In this document: positions 56,631-64,000 of the stretch, one piece after another
How the letters are laid out: the number at the start of each line of letters is the position of its first letter
How positions within the stretch are numbered: position 1 is the first letter of the stretch
Source of the DNA: Thalassotalea piscium
GTDB taxonomy: Bacteria > Pseudomonadota > Gammaproteobacteria > Enterobacterales > Alteromonadaceae
Direction: 5' to 3'
Length of the DNA: 64,000 nt
NCBI RefSeq assembly: GCF_030295935.1
Contig: NZ_AP027362.1
Location: 992,001-1,056,000, forward strand
The notes under the pieces: generated by a model
The model's database searches: none
What the model was told of the DNA's origin: nothing
The model's input: the letters and a program-made list of their open reading frames with translations, nothing else
Position numbers and translations under genes: made by a program

Positions 56631-57958
56631 TACTGAGGTTTATTCAGAAACAGGTTTTATCAATTGCTTTGAACAGGAGTAAAGCGATTAAGTTTTTATT
56701 ATGCCTTTTGATCATGCTAGCAAGTACTACCAAAGTGTTAGCGGCTAAAAATACAGCTTCTTTAGTTACTTTACAAACCATCGCATATCAAGAGCAAAAC
56801 ACCATAACACATAGCGCACCTAACAATATGCTTGATAGTAAAGTAGAGCTCGAAGTGCGGCCTTCAATATTTACATTAATTGATAAAATGAAGAATAACG
56901 ATAACGTATCTCATGAAATGCTCTCGCAAATTGAAAGTGAACTTCCACCCCTTAATGCGGCTGAGTACTATTTGTTAAATTATTTGTCTGCTTATATTTC
57001 ATACCATAATGGTGAAATACAAAAAGCGATTAATTGGGCTAATAAGGCAATTTCCTATGAAGAACAAATGCTGCAAAGCCAGTTAGCCACTCCACTTTTC
57101 TTTGATATATATTTGGCTTTAGCAAAGTATCACAGTGAGCTTGGGCAATATAAAAGGGCCTATGACGCTAAAAGGTCTTATATGAATCGCTACAGCGATT
57201 CATTAATGAACATGAAAGATAGCCGCATAAAAGCACTTGATGAAAAGTATGGCACTGCAATTAAGCAAAACGAAAACCTTTTATTAGAAAGCCAAAATGA
57301 GCTTAAACGTTTAAAAATAAAAGAAGCAGAGAATGAAAAATATATTCAGTTACGTAATCTTGTAATTTTATCCTTAGTTGGCTTGCTTTTTTTAGCACTG
57401 ATTTTACGACAAGTTCATGTGAGTAACAGGTTAAGAGTAATAGCCAAAACTGACGCATTAACTGGATTATTTAACCGCCGCAGCTTATTTAAAAAAGGTA
57501 ACTTATTAGTTAACGAAGCAGTTAAAGAAGGAAATACTGTTAGTGCTATTTTGTTAGATATAGACTTTTTTAAATCAGTTAATGACAATTATGGTCATGA
57601 TGTTGGTGATAAAGTTATTAAAATGGTAGCTGAGGTCGGTACAGAAACTATACGCTCTAGAGATTATTACGCGCGTTTAGGTGGCGAAGAATTTGCCGCT
57701 ATTTTACCAGGTGCTAGCCTTGAAGAATCAAAAGCTTTTGCTGAGCGTTTAAGAGAAAAGGTTGAGCAACTTGACTTAAGTACAATTAATATTGAACGTA
57801 AAATTACCGTAAGTATTGGCGTAGCTAATTTGGCACAAGTAACACCATCTTTCGATATATTATTACATGCTGCTGATGAAGCAATGTACAATGCCAAAGA
57901 GCAAGGGCGAAATAGAGTGTGTTGTTATCAACCTAGCGAGACCACAGCATCAACTTAA
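56621..57958 (+). CDS. Second diguanylate cyclase, overlapping
   Basis: A 445-residue protein, probably a shortened relative of its neighbour. The signal peptide or anchor is at about 22-41 (LLCLLIMLASTTKVLAAKN), a short TPR-like periplasmic part covers about 95-200, a membrane helix is near 245-262, and a GGDEF domain lies at about 275-435 with GGEEF near 353 and I-site RSRD five residues upstream. The start ATG lies inside the last codons of the upstream gene (10-bp overlap), which implies translational coupling and balanced expression of two cyclases. Both carry active-site and I-site residues. Confidence 0.9.
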   Translation: MLLILRFIQKQVLSIALNRSKAIKFLLCLLIMLASTTKVLAAKNTASLVTLQTIAYQEQNTITHSAPNNMLDSKVELEVRPSIFTLIDKMKNNDNVSHEMLSQIESELPPLNAAEYYLLNYLSAYISYHNGEIQKAINWANKAISYEEQMLQSQLATPLFFDIYLALAKYHSELGQYKRAYDAKRSYMNRYSDSLMNMKDSRIKALDEKYGTAIKQNENLLLESQNELKRLKIKEAENEKYIQLRNLVILSLVGLLFLALILRQVHVSNRLRVIAKTDALTGLFNRRSLFKKGNLLVNEAVKEGNTVSAILLDIDFFKSVNDNYGHDVGDKVIKMVAEVGTETIRSRDYYARLGGEEFAAILPGASLEESKAFAERLREKVEQLDLSTINIERKITVSIGVANLAQVTPSFDILLHAADEAMYNAKEQGRNRVCCYQPSETTAST

Positions 57959-58148
57959 ACTCAATAAAGTCTCTCAAACGCTTATTAAACGAACGATAGC
58001 TAACTTTTATTGAGTTTACAGTTTTTTCCAAAACAATTATCAGATAAGCTATGCCCATGCCATAACAGGTATTTTAATCAGTAGGTGTTTTGATTAATAT
58101 TTTTTACAACCCATCTGTTTGTTAAGTTAAAAGTAGGAACAAAAGTTC

Positions 58149-60461
58149 ATGTCTGACGTGCTTGAATACAGTCTTGATGGTGTCGAACAACGCCCTTTAA
58201 GGCAGTTTACTGAAGAAGCTTATTTAAATTATTCCATGTATGTCATTATGGACAGAGCTTTGCCGCATATTGGTGATGGTTTAAAGCCTGTTCAGCGCCG
58301 TATTGTCTATGCGATGTCTGAGTTAGGGCTTTCTGCGCTAGCTAAATATAAGAAATCTGCAAGAACTGTAGGTGATGTGCTTGGTAAGTTTCATCCCCAT
58401 GGCGACTCCGCTTGTTATGAAGCAATGGTATTGATGGCTCAGCCTTTTTCTTACCGCTATCCTCTTGTAGACGGACAAGGAAACTGGGGTGCACCCGACG
58501 ACCCTAAATCATTTGCGGCTATGCGCTATACCGAAGCACGTTTATCAAAGTTTAGTGAAGTATTACTTGCGGAGTTAGGTCAAGGTACTGTTGATTGGAT
58601 ACCTAACTTTGACGGGACAATGAAGGAGCCTAAAACGTTACCAGCAAGGCTACCTCATATATTACTTAACGGGATCACAGGTATTGCCGTCGGTATGGCA
58701 ACTGATATACCTCCACATAATGTGCGGGAAATTGCTGATGCTTGTATACATTTAATCGAGTCACCAAAGGCAGAGGTGGCTGACTTACTAGCGTATGTTA
58801 AAGGACCTGATTACCCAACTGAAGCTGAAATAATTACGCCAAAAACTGAAATTGAAAAGCTTTATCAAACTGGCCGAGGCAGCATTAAAATGCGTGCGGT
58901 GTATGAAATTGAGCATGGCGAAGTAGTTATTACTTCACTGCCACATCAAGCTTCAGGCGGCAAAATTCTTGAACAAATTGCAGGTCAAATGACGGCTAAA
59001 AAATTACCGATGGTAATTGATCTACGTGATGAGTCTGATCATGAAAACCCAATTCGTTTAGTTGTTGTGCCACGCTCAAATAGAGTAGACATTGAGCAAT
59101 TAATGCAACATTTATTTGCAACAACTGACTTAGAAAAAAGCTATCGTGTTAACTTAAATATGATTGGGCTTAATAATAAGCCGGCGGTTAAAGACTTACG
59201 TACTATTTTAATCGAGTGGTTAGAGTATCGTCGAGAAACAGTTCGTCGACGCTTGCAGTATCGTTTAGATAAAGTATTAGCAAGGTTGCATATTCTTGAC
59301 GGCTTATTAGTTGCGTATCTTAATATTGATGAAGTTATTGAAATTATTAGAGGCTTTGATAACCCCAAAGCAGAACTAATTAGGCGTTTTGATCTTTCTG
59401 AGATACAAGCTGAAGCTATTTTAGAAATTAAGCTACGTCAACTAGCAAAGCTTGAAGAAATTAAAATTCGTGCTGAGCAAGACGAGCTAAACAAAGAACG
59501 TGAATATTTAGAAAAAACACTCAATTCTAAAGCGCGAATGAACACGCTTATTAAAAAAGAAATAATAGAAGCAGCTGAAAAGTATGGAGATGATCGTCGC
59601 TCTATTTTGGTTGAACGTAGCGAAGCTAAAGCATTATCTGAAAAAGATTTAGTGCCAAGTGAGCCTGTAACTGTTGTTGTTTCTGATAAGGGATGGGCGC
59701 GCTGTGCTAAGGGACACGATATCGAGCCAGAGACACTTAGCTACAAAGCTGGAGATGAATATTTATGCTCGGCTAAAGGGCGTAGCAACCGTCCTGTTGT
59801 TTTTATTGACTCAACTGGGCGAGCGTACGCTACAGATGCCCACACTTTGCCAACAGCACGTAGCCAAGGAGAACCCTTAACAGGACGCTTTAGTTTGGTT
59901 AGTGGTGCTACTTTTGAACATACATTAATGGCTGATGACGACTGTAATTACTTATTAAGTAGCGACGCAGGTTATGGTTTTGTTGGTAAGTTTTCAGAAA
60001 TGGTCAGCCGTAATAAAAATGGTAAAGCATTATTAAGTTTGCCTGCAAATGCTAAAGTAATGTTACCCATACGGATTATGAATCTTGATAACGCGCTTGT
60101 GTTATCAATAACAACTGAAGGAAGAATGTTAGTCTTCCCAGTAAAAGATTTACCTATTTTAAGTAAGGGCAAGGGAAATAAAATTATCAATATTTCTTCA
60201 GCGAGAGCAAAAGCAAGGGAAGAATATGTCACTCTGCTTGAAGTCATTAACCCCGAAGATGCTGTAACTCTACACGCAGGAAAACGTAAACTTACCCTAA
60301 AAAATAGTGATATTGAACATTATCGAGGTGAAAGGGGACGAAGAGGCAATAAACTTCCTAGAGGCTTACAACGAGTTGATCGCATTGAAATAGAAACACC
60401 CGCTGCAGTTGATGAAGTAATAGCTGAACAAGGTGTAGACAAGCCGATTGAGCCTAGTTAA
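58149..60461 (+). CDS. parC: DNA topoisomerase IV subunit A
   Basis: Cutting subunit of topoisomerase IV. 770 residues; N-terminal winged-helix cleavage domain with catalytic Tyr127 ([11 protein letters not shown]) and the quinolone-resistance region [14 protein letters not shown], with Ser87 and Glu91 as in quinolone-sensitive homologues. A C-terminal beta-pinwheel follows (about 500-745). The start is ATG with AGGAAC upstream. In many relatives parE and parC are close; here a VOC gene and two GGDEF genes lie between. Confidence 0.97.
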   Translation: MSDVLEYSLDGVEQRPLRQFTEEAYLNYSMYVIMDRALPHIGDGLKPVQRRIVYAMSELGLSALAKYKKSARTVGDVLGKFHPHGDSACYEAMVLMAQPFSYRYPLVDGQGNWGAPDDPKSFAAMRYTEARLSKFSEVLLAELGQGTVDWIPNFDGTMKEPKTLPARLPHILLNGITGIAVGMATDIPPHNVREIADACIHLIESPKAEVADLLAYVKGPDYPTEAEIITPKTEIEKLYQTGRGSIKMRAVYEIEHGEVVITSLPHQASGGKILEQIAGQMTAKKLPMVIDLRDESDHENPIRLVVVPRSNRVDIEQLMQHLFATTDLEKSYRVNLNMIGLNNKPAVKDLRTILIEWLEYRRETVRRRLQYRLDKVLARLHILDGLLVAYLNIDEVIEIIRGFDNPKAELIRRFDLSEIQAEAILEIKLRQLAKLEEIKIRAEQDELNKEREYLEKTLNSKARMNTLIKKEIIEAAEKYGDDRRSILVERSEAKALSEKDLVPSEPVTVVVSDKGWARCAKGHDIEPETLSYKAGDEYLCSAKGRSNRPVVFIDSTGRAYATDAHTLPTARSQGEPLTGRFSLVSGATFEHTLMADDDCNYLLSSDAGYGFVGKFSEMVSRNKNGKALLSLPANAKVMLPIRIMNLDNALVLSITTEGRMLVFPVKDLPILSKGKGNKIINISSARAKAREEYVTLLEVINPEDAVTLHAGKRKLTLKNSDIEHYRGERGRRGNKLPRGLQRVDRIEIETPAAVDEVIAEQGVDKPIEPS

Positions 60462-60464
60462 CCT

Positions 60465-60512
60465 CGGCTTAGCGGCTTAGCGGCTTAGCGGCTTAGCGGC
60501 TTAGCGGCTTAG
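60465..60512 (+). repeat. Six perfect 8-bp tandem repeats
   Basis: CGGCTTAG occurs six times in a row, starting 3 bp after the parC stop codon. It is a slippage-prone microsatellite-like array in a non-coding position; copy number may vary between strains. Confidence 0.9.
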
Positions 60513-60562
60513 CATAGCTACTTTAAACAAAGTAACTGTTAACAATGAATATTAAACAATGA

Positions 60563-60593
60563 AGTAGCTACTGATAGAGTTAGCTACTTTTTT
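60563..60593 (+). terminator. parC terminator
   Basis: AGTAGCTA / TAGCTACT with a 10-nt loop and a run of T, about 100 bp past parC and after the tandem repeats. The remaining gap to 60777 shows nothing recognisable. Confidence 0.8.
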
Positions 60594-60777
60594 ATTTCAG
60601 CTTTATGCAAAATGGTATAAGTTTATACTAAATAATGGCTAGCTATATAAAATATAGTTTATATGTCAATGTATTGCAGTATTGCTGCGGCTTTAGCTAC
60701 TCTTTGTTATTGATAGCTTAGCATTAGTATAGGTGGTTCTAGGTATTCAACCACTAACCATTGGTAGTAGCACAAAC

Positions 60778-61320
60778 TTAGCTAGACGCTAAAAAACTTG
60801 TAGAATTACTTCGTTCATCATAATTGAGGTTATTGGAAAGTTTTTTAATTAGTGTGGTTAACTGTGTAATTCTTTCATTCGTTAACTGTCTATAATCAAA
60901 ATATGGGCAAACAATAATATTAAGTGATGAGTTAATTGCAAAAACGGGTGATAGCCATTGACACTTTTGTGCTATGCCGAGTGTTGTAGCATAAGTTTTC
61001 CCCATAATTATCGAGATTTCTTTAGTAGGGGCTTTAAATTTAGGCGCGGAGAATACTAAGCATTGATTGCTCTCCTTTTGTAATAATGATAAATCTCGTA
61101 ATTGTTGCCATGTTGCGAAATGTTGAGGTGCAAGCTCGTATATTAGCTTGGCATAAACATTAAAAATTTTACGCCAATGGTTACCGGTTTCTTTACCAAT
61201 AGTGCTGATATCATCTTTGCGTAGCGGTAAACAATGTTCAAGTGTTAAGTACGGAGCTAAAGGAGGCCTGTTCTCAATATAAACCTTTAGTGTGGCGTTA
61301 CTGTTACCTAGTGCGATCAC
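60778..61320 (-). CDS. Conserved-looking protein of unknown function (180 residues)
   Basis: A soluble 180-residue protein with no signal peptide or membrane segment. Segments that look conserved rather than random are YIENRPPLAPYLTLEHCLPLR, GNHWRKIFNVYAKLIYELAP, IIMGKTYATTLGI and IIVCPYFDYRQLTNERITQL. This could be the DUF6942 type, but I am not certain. GTG start at 61320 with GAGG six bases upstream. A small DUF3545 gene lies upstream on the same strand, separated by a terminator. Confidence 0.65.
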   Translation of the reverse strand: MIALGNSNATLKVYIENRPPLAPYLTLEHCLPLRKDDISTIGKETGNHWRKIFNVYAKLIYELAPQHFATWQQLRDLSLLQKESNQCLVFSAPKFKAPTKEISIIMGKTYATTLGIAQKCQWLSPVFAINSSLNIIVCPYFDYRQLTNERITQLTTLIKKLSNNLNYDERSNSTSFLASS

Positions 61321-61344
61321 TTTTACCTCATTTTTGTGTAATAA

Positions 61345-61368
61345 AAAACCCAGTAAATACTGGGTTTT
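61345..61368 (-). terminator. Terminator of the DUF3545 gene
   Basis: On the minus strand AAAACCCAGT / ACTGGGTTTT with a 4-nt loop and T-run, 24 bp past the DUF3545 stop and 25 bp before the next gene's start. Confidence 0.88.
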
Positions 61369-61391
61369 AAATTATAGTTATAATTAATTAC

Positions 61392-61565
61392 TTAAAAGTC
61401 CTCTAAGGAATAGTCTAGTGAACTCTCGTAGGCTTTAAGTTCCTTTTCTAATTGAAACTTCTCCTTCAGTTGTTCTATTTCACGCCATTTACGTTTTTTA
61501 TTATTACTTGAACTTGATTTGGCTGGTGTTCCCAAAGAGTTCAATAATTCTTCTATTTTATCCAT
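61392..61565 (-). CDS. DUF3545 small protein
   Basis: A 57-residue open frame. It starts MDKIEELLNSLGTPAKSSSS, continues with the basic NNKKRKWREIEQLKEKFQLE and ends LDYSLEDF. A perfect-spaced AAGGAGC ribosome-binding site lies before the ATG, and a terminator follows. The short conserved N-terminus plus KKRKWREIE stretch match the DUF3545 family of Alteromonadales. Function unknown; the charged helical make-up suggests a nucleic-acid or protein adaptor. Confidence 0.82.
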   Translation of the reverse strand: MDKIEELLNSLGTPAKSSSSNNKKRKWREIEQLKEKFQLEKELKAYESSLDYSLEDF

Positions 61566-61680
61566 GGTATGCTCCTTTTCTTACAACTGCATTGTTTTAA
61601 TAACATATTACATCGAAGAATAGAATGGTTTTATGAACATTTTTTTACAAAAATATGAAAAATAAATAGCGATTTATTAC

Positions 61681-62042
61681 TAGGGTCTGTTGATCTTTCA
61701 GTTTATAGCTCTGTTGCATTTGAAAAAGATGACAGTCGAGGCACTTAATGTAATGTTTGGTTGTTCCAAATGCACATTAAGTACAACTGCCGCGTCCTGC
61801 TCTCGTTAAGTACCTACATCCTGTAGGCAACAAAGAGTGACGCTTTTTCAAGGCAACCCAAAGGGCTATGACTATTTTTCAACCTAACATCGTTAAAAAT
61901 GGTTAAAGTACGACTGCACTGATGCAGAAGGTAGAGCGACGCAGGATGCCAAAGCCGAGAATACTACATTGCACCATTTTCGCCTTGTTATCTTAAAAAA
62001 TAGTCTATAGCAGAGGCTAAAATGAAAGATCAACAGACCCTA
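61681..62042 (+). mobile_element. MITE-like element family A, copy 2 (362 bp)
   Basis: Same length as copy 1 at 16345 and in reverse orientation to it, with terminal repeats TAGGGTCTGTTGATCTTTC and GAAAGATCAACAGACCCTA. Its right-hand TA is the left-hand TA of the adjoining element B, so the two abut exactly. It holds no transposase frame. Confidence 0.9.
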
Positions 62043-62355
62043 GGGCGTGTTGATCTTTCGAGTACAAATTTTGTACGAATTAAACATGATTTAATTGAGG
62101 CGTAGCGAATAAAGTGTCGTTATTCTACATAAATGAGCTAGACAGCTTCCGCGTCCTGCTCACGCTAAGTACCTACTTCCGTGTAAGCAACGAAAAGTCA
62201 ATCATGTTTAAACGTATCCGTAGGACAGCGGCTCTTTGGTTTTTCTACGGCGTTTTCACTTATTTATGGGGAACAACCCCATTACATAAGTTCAGCCTTG
62301 TATAAACACCAAATAAATCGCTGCAAAAATGTACAGTAAAGATCAACACGCCCTA
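62041..62355 (+). mobile_element. MITE-like element family B, copy 2 (315 bp)
   Basis: Terminal repeats TAGGGCGTGTTGATCTTT and AAAGATCAACACGCCCTA, TA at both ends. Differs from the 6169 copy by an 11-bp insertion and scattered substitutions. A central CCGCGTCCTGCTC, then TAAGTACCTAC stretch is shared with family A, so the two families are related. A 63-codon open frame (62114-62305) inside is not considered a gene. Confidence 0.88.
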
Positions 62356-62437
62356 AGCAATCAATCGATTAGAATTTGTTCATCTCGTAAGGTGATTTTT
62401 TGCTGTAGTAGCTCTACACAATTGGTATTAATAGGGC

Positions 62438-62483
62438 ATAAACGCTTGAAGCTAGTTTATATAAACTAGCTTCAAGCGTTTAT
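62438..62483. other. Perfect 46-bp palindrome downstream of tal
   Basis: ATAAACGCTTGAAGCTAGTT and its exact complement meet without a spacer; each arm is 23 bp. A short T-run follows only on the plus strand, where no gene ends. It could terminate tal on the minus strand or be a cruciform/protein site. The rest of the gap 62356-62550 shows nothing else. Confidence 0.8.
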
Positions 62484-62550
62484 TTTTAGTTACAAGGGGT
62501 TATTAAATTCGACTATTTGGCATAACAATACAGCTAATTTCTCTATATGT

Positions 62551-63504
62551 TTAAAGCAATTTGAAGAGTTGTTGCTCTAGCGTGACTTGGTCAATAGCAA
62601 AGTTACGTATCCCTTCTGCAAGCTTTTCTGTCGCCATAGGATCTTCATTCATTGCCCATCTAAACTGTTGTTCACTTAGCTTATCTGTAGCTTTTAAAGG
62701 TTGTTTATCAGGCGTTAACTTACGTGTGATTGTTTCATTGCTATTAGCTAATTCATCAAGTAACTGTGGGCTAATGGTTAAACGATCACAACCAGCTAAT
62801 GCTAAAACTTCTTCTTTATTGCGAAAGCTTGCCCCCATAACCACAGTATTATAATTTTTAGCTTTATAGTAATTATATATCTGAGTAACTGAAACAACAC
62901 CAGGGTCTTCATTTGCAGGATAACTATCTTTACCTGAGGACTTTTTATACCAATCGAGAATCCGTCCCACAAATGGTGAAATTAAATAAACGCCGGCTTC
63001 GGCACAAGCTTGTGCTTGGGCGAAGCTAAATAATAAGGTAAGGTTGCAATTAATAGCTTCTTGTTCTAATTGTTCTGCTGCCTTTATTCCCTCCCAGGTT
63101 GAAGCCAGTTTTATTAAAATGCGGTCGTTTTTAATCCCTGCTTCGTTATACATGGCGATAAGCTTGTGTGCTTTGTCGATTGAGGCCTGTGTATCAAATG
63201 ATAAACGAGCATCTACCTCAGTAGAAATTCTTCCTGGGATAATTTTTAATATTTCTAGCCCAATTAATACTGAAAGTTTATCTGCTGCATCTGCTACTTG
63301 CTGTTCAGCATTCTTCGATTGTGCCTTTGCCCAATTAACTGCCTGTGTTAATAGCGATTGATAGCCAGACAAAGATGCAGCTTTTAATAATAGAGAAGGA
63401 TTTGTGGTGGCATCTTGTGGATGAAATTTAGCAATTGCTTCTATGTCGCCGGTATCTGCAACGACAGTCGTCATTTGTTTTAACTGTTCGAGTTGATTAG
63501 CCAT
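62551..63504 (-). CDS. tal: Transaldolase
   Basis: Transfers dihydroxyacetone units between sugar phosphates in the non-oxidative pentose phosphate pathway. The 317-residue protein is of the TalB/TalA class, with [13 protein letters not shown] near residue 33, the Schiff-base lysine in [13 protein letters not shown] (near residue 132), [29 protein letters not shown] and [25 protein letters not shown]. It is divergent from yaaA, which is also its chromosomal neighbour in E. coli. Confidence 0.96.
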   Translation of the reverse strand: MANQLEQLKQMTTVVADTGDIEAIAKFHPQDATTNPSLLLKAASLSGYQSLLTQAVNWAKAQSKNAEQQVADAADKLSVLIGLEILKIIPGRISTEVDARLSFDTQASIDKAHKLIAMYNEAGIKNDRILIKLASTWEGIKAAEQLEQEAINCNLTLLFSFAQAQACAEAGVYLISPFVGRILDWYKKSSGKDSYPANEDPGVVSVTQIYNYYKAKNYNTVVMGASFRNKEEVLALAGCDRLTISPQLLDELANSNETITRKLTPDKQPLKATDKLSEQQFRWAMNEDPMATEKLAEGIRNFAIDQVTLEQQLFKLL

Positions 63505-63808
63505 AATTTGCCTTGTGTTTTGGTAAAGTGAAAAAGTTAACGTTTATATATGCTAATACCATATAGGGTATAAAAATATGACAAGGTTTGGATAATGCCG
63601 ATATTTGATCTGGTTACTTTTTATAAATTAGCGTAATAAATAGCTTCACTCAATATAAGTAGTATTCTATTTGTATCAAATTTAATGATTTAAGCAAGCC
63701 CTAGTAATAACTTGTCTTAGTTTTAATTATTTTTTATTTAACAATTCTTAAAAAAAACACTGCTATGTTATAGTGTGATTATTTAACCCACTAGTCTCGG
63801 AAAATAAA
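63505..63808. other. Divergent region tal / yaaA
   Basis: 304 bp of AT-rich sequence holding the two promoters. No OxyR site could be assigned by eye, although yaaA is OxyR-regulated in E. coli. No repeat family present. Confidence 0.4.
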
Positions 63809-64000
63809 ATGTTGCTTGTTGTTTCTCCTGCGAAAAATTTAGATTTTGAATCGCCACTCACTACTGAAAAATATTCACAACCTGAACTATTAGATGAAAG
63901 CCAATTACTTATTGATCGCTGCGTAGAACTTTCGCCGGCGGATATTAGCTCATTAATGGGTATCAGTGATAAGTTAGCAGGGTTAAATGCTGCGCGATTT
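63809..64000 (+). CDS. yaaA: Peroxide stress protein YaaA, N-terminal part
   Basis: The first 64 residues of a gene cut by the window edge. [17 protein letters not shown] is the family's signature N-terminus, and [24 protein letters not shown] continues as in YaaA (DUF328). In E. coli it lowers intracellular iron and protects DNA during peroxide stress. Rest lies outside the window. Confidence 0.9.
   Translation, partial: MLLVVSPAKNLDFESPLTTEKYSQPELLDESQLLIDRCVELSPADISSLMGISDKLAGLNAARF

Noticed and set aside
60465-60512. Possible CRISPR-like array
   Set aside because: Units are 8 bp with no spacers; it is a simple tandem repeat.
62114-62305. 63-codon plus-strand open frame
   Set aside because: It lies wholly inside MITE family B; the first half is broken in the other copy, and there is no ribosome-binding site.

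Overview
The window is an AT-rich chromosomal segment from a marine gammaproteobacterium of the Alteromonadales, most likely Colwelliaceae (Colwellia or Thalassotalea type). This is inferred from gene content and order: cca, ygiM, ygiF, glnE, hldE, tolC-nudF-yqiB-cpdA-yqiA-parE-parC and tal/yaaA neighbourhoods are classic gammaproteobacterial arrangements, while large TonB-dependent receptors, a PEP-CTERM protein, a DUF3545 small protein and many MITE-like repeats fit the Colwellia side of the order. No rRNA, tRNA, CRISPR array, prophage or full-length transposase was seen.

Layout. 1-2.8 kb: a b-type cytochrome and two alkylation-repair genes (ogt, ada-alkA fusion). 3.2-9.3 kb: a large TonB-dependent receptor, a repeat-rich gap, a membrane-bound AraC-type regulator and an orphan histidine kinase. 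9.3-16.3 kb: a partial hydroxyproline catabolic locus (FAD amino-acid dehydrogenase, 4-hydroxyproline 2-epimerase, GntR/FCD regulator), a DUF1289 protein, a PEP-CTERM protein and fumarylacetoacetase. 17.3-25.2 kb: a second TonB-dependent receptor, a periplasmic solute-binding protein, cca, a GspA-GspB fusion and an HD-GYP protein. 25.3-30.3 kb: the leuABCD operon with a leucine-attenuation leader that can be read directly (leader peptide with three consecutive CTC codons, then a terminator). 30.4-35.2 kb: surface-polysaccharide genes (GT25, Wzi-like), ygiM and ygiF. 35.2-41.3 kb: a two-transcript module of YjfI/PspA/DUF2491 plus a lipoprotein/DUF350/membrane spermidine synthase, placed between ygiF and glnE. 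Both transcripts share the 13-bp palindrome GACATATTATGTC upstream. 41.4-60.5 kb: glnE, a TcpQ-like protein, lpxL-type acyltransferase, hldE, tolC, nudF-yqiB-cpdA-yqiA-parE, two overlapping GGDEF genes and parC. 60.5-64 kb: small conserved genes, a nest of two abutting MITEs, transaldolase and the start of yaaA.

The most distinctive feature is the population of small non-autonomous repeats. Four families can be defined by eye: A, 362 bp; B, 303-315 bp; C, 162 bp; D, 75-85 bp. All have terminal inverted repeats. One A copy has split the stem of the likely fahA terminator, one A and one B copy abut over a shared TA, a D copy supplies the glnE stop codon, and a decayed B remnant lies before the DUF1289 gene.

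The PspA-centred module with its shared palindromic operator is the best candidate for an under-described system. The leu leader peptide, the GspA-GspB fusion and the split terminator are the most directly checkable observations.
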